From Solirubrobacteraceae bacterium (lineage in GTDB: Bacteria > Actinomycetota > Thermoleophilia > Solirubrobacterales > Solirubrobacteraceae), in contig JAEMSV010000141.1 in NCBI GenBank assembly GCA_016462625.1, positions 1 to 8,093 of the forward strand: DNA of 8,093 nucleotides, read 5' to 3'. The notes beneath the pieces were generated by a model, which did not search any database, had not been told where the DNA came from, and was given only the letters and a program-made list of their open reading frames with translations. Of the stretch, positions 1-5,323 are shown one piece after another. A program made the position numbers and the translations under genes. Position 1 is the stretch's first letter, and every line of letters starts with the position of its first letter.

Positions 1-164
1 GTCGACACGGGGATGACGGGCTTCGGCTGCGAGACGGTCCGCGCGGGCGCCTGCGGCGGGGCGGGAGCCGGTGCGACGGGAGCGGCTGCGCCGTCGAGCC
101 GCCGCACCCGGGCGGTGAGCTCTGCGACCTGCCACTCCAGTTCTGTGACGCGTTCCTCGACCAT
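1..164 (-). CDS. N-terminus of a coiled-coil/proline-rich protein, cut by the left edge
   Basis: The first 54 codons of a leftward gene are visible, starting with ATG at 164-162. Residues 1-23 begin MVEERVTELEWQVAELTARV and show a leucine/valine heptad pattern, so a short coiled coil is likely. An Ala/Pro-rich linker follows (AAAPVAPAPAPPQAPAR), then a segment ending PKPVIPVST at the edge. Start choice is supported by purine-rich sequence just upstream on the minus strand (GAGGAG at 173-168 and GGAGG at 180-176). The gene is divergent from the TetR-type regulator and shares its operator region, so the regulator may control it. A short coiled coil followed by a Pro/Ala linker is seen at the start of some DUF2339-type multi-pass membrane proteins, but nothing diagnostic of that family is inside the window. 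The family is therefore a guess; that the segment is coding is fairly secure. Confidence 0.6.
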   Translation of the reverse strand, partial: MVEERVTELEWQVAELTARVRRLDGAAAPVAPAPAPPQAPARTVSQPKPVIPVS

Positions 165-167
165 CGA

Positions 168-180
168 CTCCTCATCCTCC
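168..180 (-). promoter_or_regulatory. Ribosome binding site of the leftward partial gene
   Basis: Read on the minus strand, GGAGGATGAGGAG lies just before the ATG at 164. It holds two Shine-Dalgarno-like cores, GGAGG with an 11-nt gap to the start and GAGGAG with a 3-nt gap. This is the strongest ribosome binding site in the window and fixes the start of the truncated left-hand gene. Confidence 0.6.
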
Positions 181-188
181 GTTGCTTG

Positions 189-203
189 TTGACCATCGGT
201 CAG
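189..203. promoter_or_regulatory. Putative TetR-family operator O1
   Basis: The sequence TTGACCATCGGTCAG contains the perfect inverted repeat TGACC-ATC-GGTCA at 190-202. It matches the second site (224-238) at 11 of 15 positions. A short palindrome between a TetR-family gene and its divergent neighbour is the usual arrangement for autoregulation. TTGACC at 189-194 also resembles a rightward -35 element, with a possible -10 (TACACA, 214-219) after a long 19-bp spacer. Binding by the adjacent regulator is inferred from position and symmetry only. Confidence 0.6.
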
Positions 204-209
204 GAGGGA

Positions 210-238
210 ACCGTACACACTTGTCGACCGACGGTCAA
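210..238 (-). promoter_or_regulatory. Candidate leftward promoter of the partial left-hand gene
   Basis: On the minus strand TTGACC (238-233) is followed after 17 bp by TACGGT (215-210), which matches the -10 consensus at only three positions. The resulting leader would be about 40 nt and would contain the strong GGAGG/GAGGAG ribosome binding site. The -35 lies inside operator O2. The -10 is weak, so the assignment is tentative. Confidence 0.3.
224..238. promoter_or_regulatory. Putative TetR-family operator O2
   Basis: The sequence TCGACCGACGGTCAA contains the inverted repeat GACC-GAC-GGTC (226-236). Its centre is 35 bp from that of O1. O1 and O2 together form a larger inverted repeat: 185-201 pairs with 226-242 at 16 of 17 positions, with 10-bp perfect outer arms (185-194 and 233-242). 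O2 overlaps candidate -35 elements for both directions: TCGACC (224-229) rightward and TTGACC (238-233) leftward. A bound repressor would be expected to block both promoters. Confidence 0.6.
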
Positions 239-253
239 CAAGGACGATAGACT
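224..253 (+). promoter_or_regulatory. Candidate promoter of the TetR-carboxylase operon, possibly leaderless
   Basis: TCGACC (224-229, four matches to TTGACA) and TAGACT (248-253, four matches to TATAAT) are separated by 18 bp. Transcription would then start about 6-7 bp after the -10, at or next to the ATG at 260, giving a leaderless mRNA. This fits the lack of a properly spaced Shine-Dalgarno: GAGGG at 254-258 is only 1 nt from the ATG. The alternative, starting from the -35-like element in O1, would leave a leader of about 35 nt. Confidence 0.35.
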
Positions 254-259
254 GAGGGC

Positions 260-874
260 ATGGCCGAACCCGCGTACCAGCGCCTCGATGTCGACGAGCG
301 GCGCGCCCAACTGCTGGAGCTCGGGGCCCGGCTGTTCACCGAGCACGAGTACGACGAGCTCTCCATGGCACGGATCGCCCGCGAGGCGGGGATCTCCAAG
401 GCGCTGCTCTACCACTACTTCCCGTCGAAGCAGGCGTTCTTCGTCGCGACGCTCGAGCGGGGAGCGGGGGAGCTGGCCGCGCTGATCGTCCCGGACCCTG
501 ACGCGCCGCCGGCCGAGGCGCTGACCGGCACGCTCGACGCCTTCCTCGGCTGGATCGACCAGAACTCCGACACGTACCTGAAGGTCATGCGCAGCGCGAC
601 CGGGCACGCCGAGGTCCGCGAGCTCATCGAAGAGGTCCGCGCCCAGACGGCGACCACGCTGCTCGACGGGCTGACCGGCGGCGAGCCCGCGCCACCCGCC
701 GTCCGCTCGGCAGTCCGCGGCTGGCTGTGGTTCATGGACGGCGTCTGCCAGGACTGGCTCGAGAACCGCGACCTCGAACGCGGTCAGGTCCAGGGCCTGC
801 TGATCGGCACGCTGGCCGGCGCGATCATGGCGACAGGCGAGACCCAGCTGCTCACCAGGCTCACAACCGCGTAA
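260..874 (+). CDS. TetR-family transcriptional regulator
   Basis: This 204-residue protein has the usual TetR length. An N-terminal helix-turn-helix domain spans about residues 13-60; the recognition region reads SMARIAREAGISKALLYHYF (35-54) followed by PSKQAFFVATLE, a textbook TetR_N signature. Residues 65-200 form the variable helical ligand-binding/dimerisation domain, whose ligand cannot be read from sequence. The protein probably represses its own operon by binding the two GACC-N3-GGTC palindromes just upstream. The next gene, an acyl-CoA carboxylase subunit, starts 11 bp after its stop, so the effector may be an acyl-CoA or a related carboxylic acid; that is inference from context. The ATG at 260 is chosen because the protein then begins a few residues before the HTH domain and sits right after a -10-like TAGACT. 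Family assignment is secure; ligand and regulon are unknown. Confidence 0.95.
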   Translation: MAEPAYQRLDVDERRAQLLELGARLFTEHEYDELSMARIAREAGISKALLYHYFPSKQAFFVATLERGAGELAALIVPDPDAPPAEALTGTLDAFLGWIDQNSDTYLKVMRSATGHAEVRELIEEVRAQTATTLLDGLTGGEPAPPAVRSAVRGWLWFMDGVCQDWLENRDLERGQVQGLLIGTLAGAIMATGETQLLTRLTTA

Positions 875-885
875 CCTCGCGCCCC

Positions 886-2406
886 GTGTCGGACCTGCAT
901 GACGCAACCGAGCGCGCTCTGGCCGGAGGACCCGAGCGCCACCGCGCGAAGGCGCTGGAGCAGGGCAAGCTGCCCGTCCGCGACCGCGTCGCGCTCCTGC
1001 TCGATGACGGCTCCTTCAGTGAGGACGCACTCCTCGCCAACTGGGACGCCGACGGCCTTGGTGCCGACGGCGTCGTCACCGGCGTCGGCCGGGTTGAGGG
1101 CCGCCCTGTCGCCGTCATGGCGAACGACCCGACGGTGAAGGCGGGCTCCTGGGGCCCGAAGACCGTCGAGAAGATCCTCCGCGTCCAGGAGCGCGCGCTC
1201 ACGCTGCGGATCCCGCTCGTCTACCTCGTCGACAGTGCAGGGGCGCGGATCACCGAGCAGGTGCAGATGTTCCCCGGCCGCCGTGGCGCGGGGCACATCT
1301 TCCACGCACAGGTCAGGCTCTCGGGCGTCGTGCCGCAGATCTGCGTCCTGTTCGGGCCGAGCGCCGCCGGCGGGGCGTACATCCCGGCCTTCTGCGACGT
1401 CGTGATCATGCGCGACGGCAACGCGTCGATGTACCTCGGCTCACCGCGGATGGCCGAGATGGTCATCGGCGAGAAGGTCACGCTCGAGGAGATGGGCGGC
1501 GCCCGGATGCACACCGGCACGTCCGGCTGCGGGCACCAGCTCGTCAAGACCGACGAGGAGGGCGTCGACCTCGCGCGGCGCTGGCTCTCCTTCCTCCCGA
1601 CGAACTTCACGCAGACGACCCCGGTGATCGACGCGGCCGCGCCGGCCTCGGACACGCCGATCGAGGACATCGTCCCGGCCGACGAGAACAAGCCGTTCGA
1701 CATCAAGCTGCTGCTCGACGCGCTGGTCGACGCCGACTCGTTTCTGGAGGTCCACCCGCGATGGGCGAAGGAGCTTGTCGTCGGCTTCGCGCGGATGGAC
1801 GGCAAGGCGGTCGGCATCATCGCCAACCAGCCCAAGCAGAAGGGCGGCGTGCTGTTCGTCGACAGCGCCGACAAGGCCGCGCACTTCATCTGGCTCTGCA
1901 ACGCCTTCAACCTGCCGCTGCTGTTCCTCGCCGATGTGCCCGGCTTCATGATCGGCACCGCCGTCGAGCGCCAGGGCATCATCCGCCACGGCGCGAAGAT
2001 GATCAGCGCGGTCAGCGAGGCGACCGTCCCGAAGCTCAGCGTGATCGTCCGCAAGGCCTACGGCGCCGGGCTCTACGCCATGGCCGGCCCGGCGTTCGAG
2101 CCGGACGGCTGCATCGCGCTGCCGAGCGCGTCGATCGCGGTCATGGGGCCGCAGGCGGCGATCAACGCGGTCTTCTCCAACCAGCTCCAGGCGATCGAGG
2201 ACGAGGACGAGCGGGCCGCCGAGACCGAGCGCCTGCGCGCCGAATACGCGGAGAACATCGACATCCTTCACCTGGCCTCGGAGTTGGTGGTGGATGCGGT
2301 CATCGAGCCCGCCTCCCTGCGTGAAGAGGTCATCCGGCGCTTCGCCCTCGCCGAGGGCAAAGCCCGCGACTGGCCCGCCAAGCACAACCCGGTGCATCCG
2401 GTCTGA
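886..2406 (+). CDS. Acyl-CoA carboxylase, carboxyltransferase (beta) subunit
   Basis: The 506-residue product matches the full length of biotin-dependent acyl-CoA carboxyltransferase subunits (PccB/MccB/AccD type). These move CO2 from carboxybiotin to an acyl-CoA in the cytoplasm. Both crotonase-fold halves are present. The first oxyanion-hole segment is GPSAAGGAYIPA (157-168). The second half has VPGFMIG (351-357) and KAYGAGLYAMAGP (390-402). An early KALEQGKLPVRDRV stretch (22-35) is typical of the family N-terminus. The KAYGAGLYAM loop has the GAG-x-Y pattern seen in methylcrotonyl-type enzymes rather than the GGAYDVM loop of propionyl/acetyl types, so substrate remains open. The GTG at 886 is the only sensible start: the frame is open further upstream but overlaps the regulator. 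It has no clear Shine-Dalgarno, so coupling to the TetR gene 11 bp upstream is likely. The biotin carboxylase/BCCP partner must be encoded elsewhere. Confidence 0.93.
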   Translation: MSDLHDATERALAGGPERHRAKALEQGKLPVRDRVALLLDDGSFSEDALLANWDADGLGADGVVTGVGRVEGRPVAVMANDPTVKAGSWGPKTVEKILRVQERALTLRIPLVYLVDSAGARITEQVQMFPGRRGAGHIFHAQVRLSGVVPQICVLFGPSAAGGAYIPAFCDVVIMRDGNASMYLGSPRMAEMVIGEKVTLEEMGGARMHTGTSGCGHQLVKTDEEGVDLARRWLSFLPTNFTQTTPVIDAAAPASDTPIEDIVPADENKPFDIKLLLDALVDADSFLEVHPRWAKELVVGFARMDGKAVGIIANQPKQKGGVLFVDSADKAAHFIWLCNAFNLPLLFLADVPGFMIGTAVERQGIIRHGAKMISAVSEATVPKLSVIVRKAYGAGLYAMAGPAFEPDGCIALPSASIAVMGPQAAINAVFSNQLQAIEDEDERAAETERLRAEYAENIDILHLASELVVDAVIEPASLREEVIRRFALAEGKARDWPAKHNPVHPV

Positions 2407-2476
2407 TCTCGACGAACGATTGGCTGACGCGTCCGATCGGCTGATTCGGCGGGCGTTTCGGTCGATCACTCAGACG

Positions 2477-4045
2477 ATGGACCGCATGCGACACCGACGG
2501 CTGCTGCGCCTGCTGATCCCGGCGGTCGTCGCGCTGCTGCTCGGCATGGGGGCCGGCGCGGCCTCGGCGAAGGACGACCTGACGCCGGCGACCCCCGTCG
2601 TCGGACGGTCGCTCGCCGACGTGGTCCGTTCCGTGCCGCTGCCGCGGGTCGTGCGTGAGCGCGCGCCCATCGCGCGCCTGACGACGCCGCAGCCCACGCG
2701 CGCGCTGATCCTCGCCGAGCTGCGCGCCACCGAGGCCCGGCGCGCCGAGGCCGAGCGGCTCGCCCGCACCCGGACTGTCCCCGGCGCGCTGCGCCGCGCG
2801 CTCCTGCTTCGCAAGATCGACCAGGCCCAGCACGACGCCGATCGTCGCACCTGGTACCGCGCCACCCAGACCGAGCGCAAACTGCGCGGGGCGCGGGGGC
2901 GCGAGCTGCACGCCGTCCTCGACCAGGTCCGCTCGCTGGCGGCACGCCGGATGCTGGGCCCGAGCCGCATCAACGCCGCGATGCTCAGCGTCCGGCGCAA
3001 CGTCGCCGTCTGGGCGATGCGGCCGTTCCCGCGGGCGGGCGCCGACGTCGTCTTCCCGCGTGACGATCGCGTCTACCGCTACATCCCGGGCCAGGGCGTG
3101 CAGATGCACGCGCTCGCCTCGTTCGGCGCGGCCAACGCGCTCGCGCGGCGGTGCATCTCCGAGCCGTCGAAGTGCCGGCGCCGCAAGCTGCGCCGGCTGC
3201 TGACCGATCTGATCGCCGTGTCGTCCTGGCGCGGCGGGTTCCGCGCGTGGGAGTACCAGTACCGCTTCGGCACCGGCCGCCCGCCGTGGGTGAGCGGCAT
3301 GGCGCAGGGGACGGCCGTGCAGGCGTTCGCCCGGTCGGCGAAGGCGCTGGGCGACCGCAGCTTCCTCGACATCTCGCGCAGCGCGCTGGGCGCGTTCGAG
3401 ACGCCGACCCCGGTGGGCGTGGCGCGCGGCAACGCGTACGTCATGTACTCGTTCGATCCGGGCCAGCGGATCCTCAACGGGGAGCTGCAGGCCGTCGCCG
3501 GGCTCCACGATCTCTTCGTTCTGTCCGGCGACAAGCGCGCCGAGCGGCTGTACGACGCCGGGGAGCGCGCCGTGCGCTCGACGGTGAGCAGGTACGACAC
3601 CGGCTCGTGGTCGCTCTACAGCCTCGGCGGGCAGGAGGCGAACCTCCACTACCACCAGTTCACGACCGTGCAGCTCCGCGGGCTGTGCCGCCGCACCAAG
3701 CAGGGTGCGTACTGCCGGGCCAAGCACCGCTTCCGGGCCTACCAGCGCGAGGCGCCGGTGGTCCGGATCGGGGTCATCGGCGGTGCCCGCCCGCACCGCG
3801 TCGTGCGGATCGGGTTCTCGACCTCGAAGGTCGGGCGGGTGTGGATCCGGGTCGACGGTCCCGGCGGTCGTTCGCTGGACCGCACCCTGCAACTCCCGCG
3901 CGGACGGCACAGCGTGCTCTGGAGCCCGCCGCGGAAGGGGCGCTACACGGTGCGCGTCGACGCGCGCGGCCTCAGCGGCCCCGCCGGCCGGATCGCGCAG
4001 ACGGTGCGGGTCACGGCGCCCAAGAAGGCCAAGCGCCGCAAGTAG
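2477..4045 (+). CDS. Secreted D-glucuronyl C5-epimerase-like protein
   Basis: The 522-residue product has a Sec signal peptide: basic MDRMRHRR, a hydrophobic core (9-24), and probable cleavage after ASA at residue 31. Residues 32-180 are Arg/Ala-rich, probably helical, and not recognised. Residues about 195-425 match the D-glucuronyl C5-epimerase C-terminal (alpha/alpha) domain. The markers are PPWVSGMAQG (269-278), the RILNGELQAVAGLHDLF segment (331-347), YDTGSWSLYSLGG (373-385) and NLHYHQFTTVQLRGL (389-403). Family members invert C5 of glucuronic acid units in polysaccharides such as heparosan; the substrate here is unknown. C226/C233 and C404/C413 could form disulfides. Residues 427-513 look like a beta-sandwich of Ig or FlgD type, and the protein ends in the basic tail PKKAKRRK. 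ATG 2477 is chosen; ATG 2486 is also possible, and neither has a clear ribosome binding site. It is probably cotranscribed with the M15 peptidase 16 bp downstream. Confidence 0.82.
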   Translation: MDRMRHRRLLRLLIPAVVALLLGMGAGAASAKDDLTPATPVVGRSLADVVRSVPLPRVVRERAPIARLTTPQPTRALILAELRATEARRAEAERLARTRTVPGALRRALLLRKIDQAQHDADRRTWYRATQTERKLRGARGRELHAVLDQVRSLAARRMLGPSRINAAMLSVRRNVAVWAMRPFPRAGADVVFPRDDRVYRYIPGQGVQMHALASFGAANALARRCISEPSKCRRRKLRRLLTDLIAVSSWRGGFRAWEYQYRFGTGRPPWVSGMAQGTAVQAFARSAKALGDRSFLDISRSALGAFETPTPVGVARGNAYVMYSFDPGQRILNGELQAVAGLHDLFVLSGDKRAERLYDAGERAVRSTVSRYDTGSWSLYSLGGQEANLHYHQFTTVQLRGLCRRTKQGAYCRAKHRFRAYQREAPVVRIGVIGGARPHRVVRIGFSTSKVGRVWIRVDGPGGRSLDRTLQLPRGRHSVLWSPPRKGRYTVRVDARGLSGPAGRIAQTVRVTAPKKAKRRK

Positions 4046-4061
4046 CTGCGATCCTCGGCCG

Positions 4062-4706
4062 ATGCTCCGCGCGCTTGCGCTGACCGTCGTCGCCCTGCTC
4101 GTCGCCGCTGCGCCCGCCGCGGCGGCCAAGCCGTTTCGCGCGACGATCGCCGAGCTGTCTCCATCCGTTCGCGACGCGATGACCCCCAGCGTGTGGCGGT
4201 CCGGCTGCCCGGCCGGCCTCGACGACCTGCGGCTCGTGACGCTGCGCCACTACGGCTTCTCCGGGAAGGTCGGGAAGGGCAAGCTGGTGGTCCACCGGGC
4301 GGCGGCGAACGATGTCGTCCGCGCGTTCCGGCGGATGTACGCGGCGCGGTTCCCGATCAGGAAGATGCGGCCGATCGAGCACTACGGCGGCTCGGACTCG
4401 GCGTCGATCGAGGACGACAACACCTCGGCCTTCAACTGCCGCAAGGTCACGGGCGGCACGGGATGGAGCGAGCACGCCTACGGCCGGGCGATCGACATCA
4501 ACCCGATCGAGAACCCGTACGTCTCGTCCGGCCGAACGGAGCACGCGAAGTCCGAGCCCTACCTGGATCGTTCCGACCGCCGGCCTGGAATGGCGGTCCC
4601 CGGGCGTGCGCTGGTGCGCGCGTTCGACCTCGTCGGCTGGGGCTGGGGCGGGCGCTGGAAGGGGTCCGTCAAGGACTACCAGCACTTCTCCTCGACGGGC
4701 CGGTAG
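4062..4706 (+). CDS. Secreted M15-family zinc peptidase (VanY/endolysin-like)
   Basis: The 214-residue product starts with a short Sec signal peptide (hydrophobic 4-17, probable cleavage after PAAAA at 22). The catalytic part matches the M15 D-Ala-D-Ala carboxypeptidase / L-Ala-D-Glu endopeptidase fold. SEHAYGRAIDI (136-146) supplies zinc ligands H138 and D145, and DYQHF (205-209) supplies the third ligand H208 with D205 as likely catalytic acid. A family-typical N-terminal part is also present: LRLVTLRHYGFSGKVGKGKL (56-75) and FRRMYAARFPIRKM (89-102). C49 and C126 could form a disulfide. The expected role is cleavage of peptidoglycan stem peptides outside the membrane; whether it is a carboxypeptidase or an endopeptidase cannot be told. 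It lies 16 bp after the epimerase-like gene and lacks its own clear ribosome binding site, so it is probably coupled to it. No cell-wall-binding domain is present. Confidence 0.9.
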   Translation: MLRALALTVVALLVAAAPAAAAKPFRATIAELSPSVRDAMTPSVWRSGCPAGLDDLRLVTLRHYGFSGKVGKGKLVVHRAAANDVVRAFRRMYAARFPIRKMRPIEHYGGSDSASIEDDNTSAFNCRKVTGGTGWSEHAYGRAIDINPIENPYVSSGRTEHAKSEPYLDRSDRRPGMAVPGRALVRAFDLVGWGWGGRWKGSVKDYQHFSSTGR

Positions 4707-4719
4707 CCCCGCTAGCCCG
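4696..4719. terminator. Weak hairpin at the convergent gene ends
   Basis: CGGGC (4696-4700) can pair with GCCCG (4715-4719), and TAG (4704-4706) with CTA (4712-4714), around a CCCCG loop with a 3-nt bulge. It spans the stop codons of the rightward M15 gene and the leftward cupredoxin gene, and could act in both directions. There is no T-tract on either side. The TAG/CTA pairing follows automatically from two convergent TAG stops, so the evidence for real termination is thin. Confidence 0.2.
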
Positions 4720-5323
4720 AGACCGTGATCGTCCGGGTCATCGACCCGTGGCCCGGGACGGTGCAGAAGAAGCGGTAGGTGCCGGTCGAGACCGTCATGT
4801 CGGCCGTGACGTCGCCGTGGTGGCCGATCTCCGCCGAGAGCCTCAGTGGGGAGACGAACGGACTGACCCCTTCGATCCACAGGTTGTGGTCGTCGGAGTC
4901 GAAGTTGTGGAAGTTCACGCTGAGCGCGCCCGGGCGGACGGTCGCCCGGGTCGTCTCGAGGGTGAACGTGCCGGAGCGGTCGTAGGCCTTGACGCCGATG
5001 GCGTTGGGCTCGGGGGTGGTCCCGCCGCCTCCCGCCGCCGGCGGCGCCTGCGTGGACGGCGTCTCGCTCGGGGCGGGGGCGGAATCGGCCGGCGCCGGCG
5101 CGGGGGTTGAGTGCGCCGGCGCCGACGGCTTGGGCTTGGCCGCGGGCGCCTTCTTGGCGGGCTTCGTCGCGGCCTTGCAGCGCTTCTTCGCCTTCTTCGT
5201 CTTGGCCTTCTTCAGGCACGCCTTCTGCTTGGCGGAGGCTGTGCGCTTCTTCTCCGGCGCGGCGGCGGAGTCCATCGGCAGCGCCAGTCCGAGCGCGAGA
5301 AACGCGACGAGCAGCCACCTCAC
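4712..5323 (-). CDS. Secreted cupredoxin (type-1 copper protein) with lysine-rich tract
   Basis: The 203-residue product starts at GTG 5323-5321, overlapping the DUF1501 stop by 4 bp (GTGA), so translation is coupled. A Sec signal peptide covers residues 1-22 (probable cleavage after SAAA; no lipobox). Residues 23-65 are strongly basic, with two cysteines 12 residues apart (C36 and C49). Residues 60-105 are a Pro/Ala/Ser/Thr/Gly linker. Residues 108-203 form a cupredoxin domain ending FFCTVPGHGSM (185-195). The predicted copper ligands are H146, C187, H192 and M195. Such proteins carry single electrons outside the membrane. The His-to-Met spacing is short (x2) compared with the C-x4-H-x4-M of many plastocyanin-like proteins, so M195 as axial ligand is likely but not certain. 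Its redox partner is unknown; the DUF1501/DUF1800 neighbours are the obvious candidates. Confidence 0.87.
   Translation of the reverse strand: MRWLLVAFLALGLALPMDSAAAPEKKRTASAKQKACLKKAKTKKAKKRCKAATKPAKKAPAAKPKPSAPAHSTPAPAPADSAPAPSETPSTQAPPAAGGGGTTPEPNAIGVKAYDRSGTFTLETTRATVRPGALSVNFHNFDSDDHNLWIEGVSPFVSPLRLSAEIGHHGDVTADMTVSTGTYRFFCTVPGHGSMTRTITVSG

Noticed and set aside
727..885. Longer start for the carboxyltransferase at GTG 727
   Set aside because: It would overlap the TetR gene by about 150 bp and add an Arg/Pro-rich stretch not expected in the family. GTG 886 gives the usual N-terminus.
2407..2476. Possible terminator or regulatory palindrome (CCGATCGG at 2433-2440) between the carboxylase and epimerase genes
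   Set aside because: The 8-bp palindrome has no extended stem or T-tract, and short GC palindromes are expected by chance in this composition. No clear promoter could be fitted either.
2330..4129. A 599-codon open frame on the minus strand across the epimerase-like gene
   Set aside because: It is antisense to a gene with a clear signal peptide and family motifs. Its translation is Arg/Ala/Gly-rich without recognisable domains, as expected from a GC-rich shadow frame.
4990..5262. Low-complexity Lys/Ala/Pro coding repeat considered as a DNA repeat or CRISPR-like array
   Set aside because: There are no regular repeat units or spacers; the pattern comes from biased amino-acid composition in the cupredoxin linker.
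4011..5318. A 435-codon minus-strand frame crossing the M15 and cupredoxin genes
   Set aside because: It overlaps both real genes out of frame, and its translation contains no known domain.
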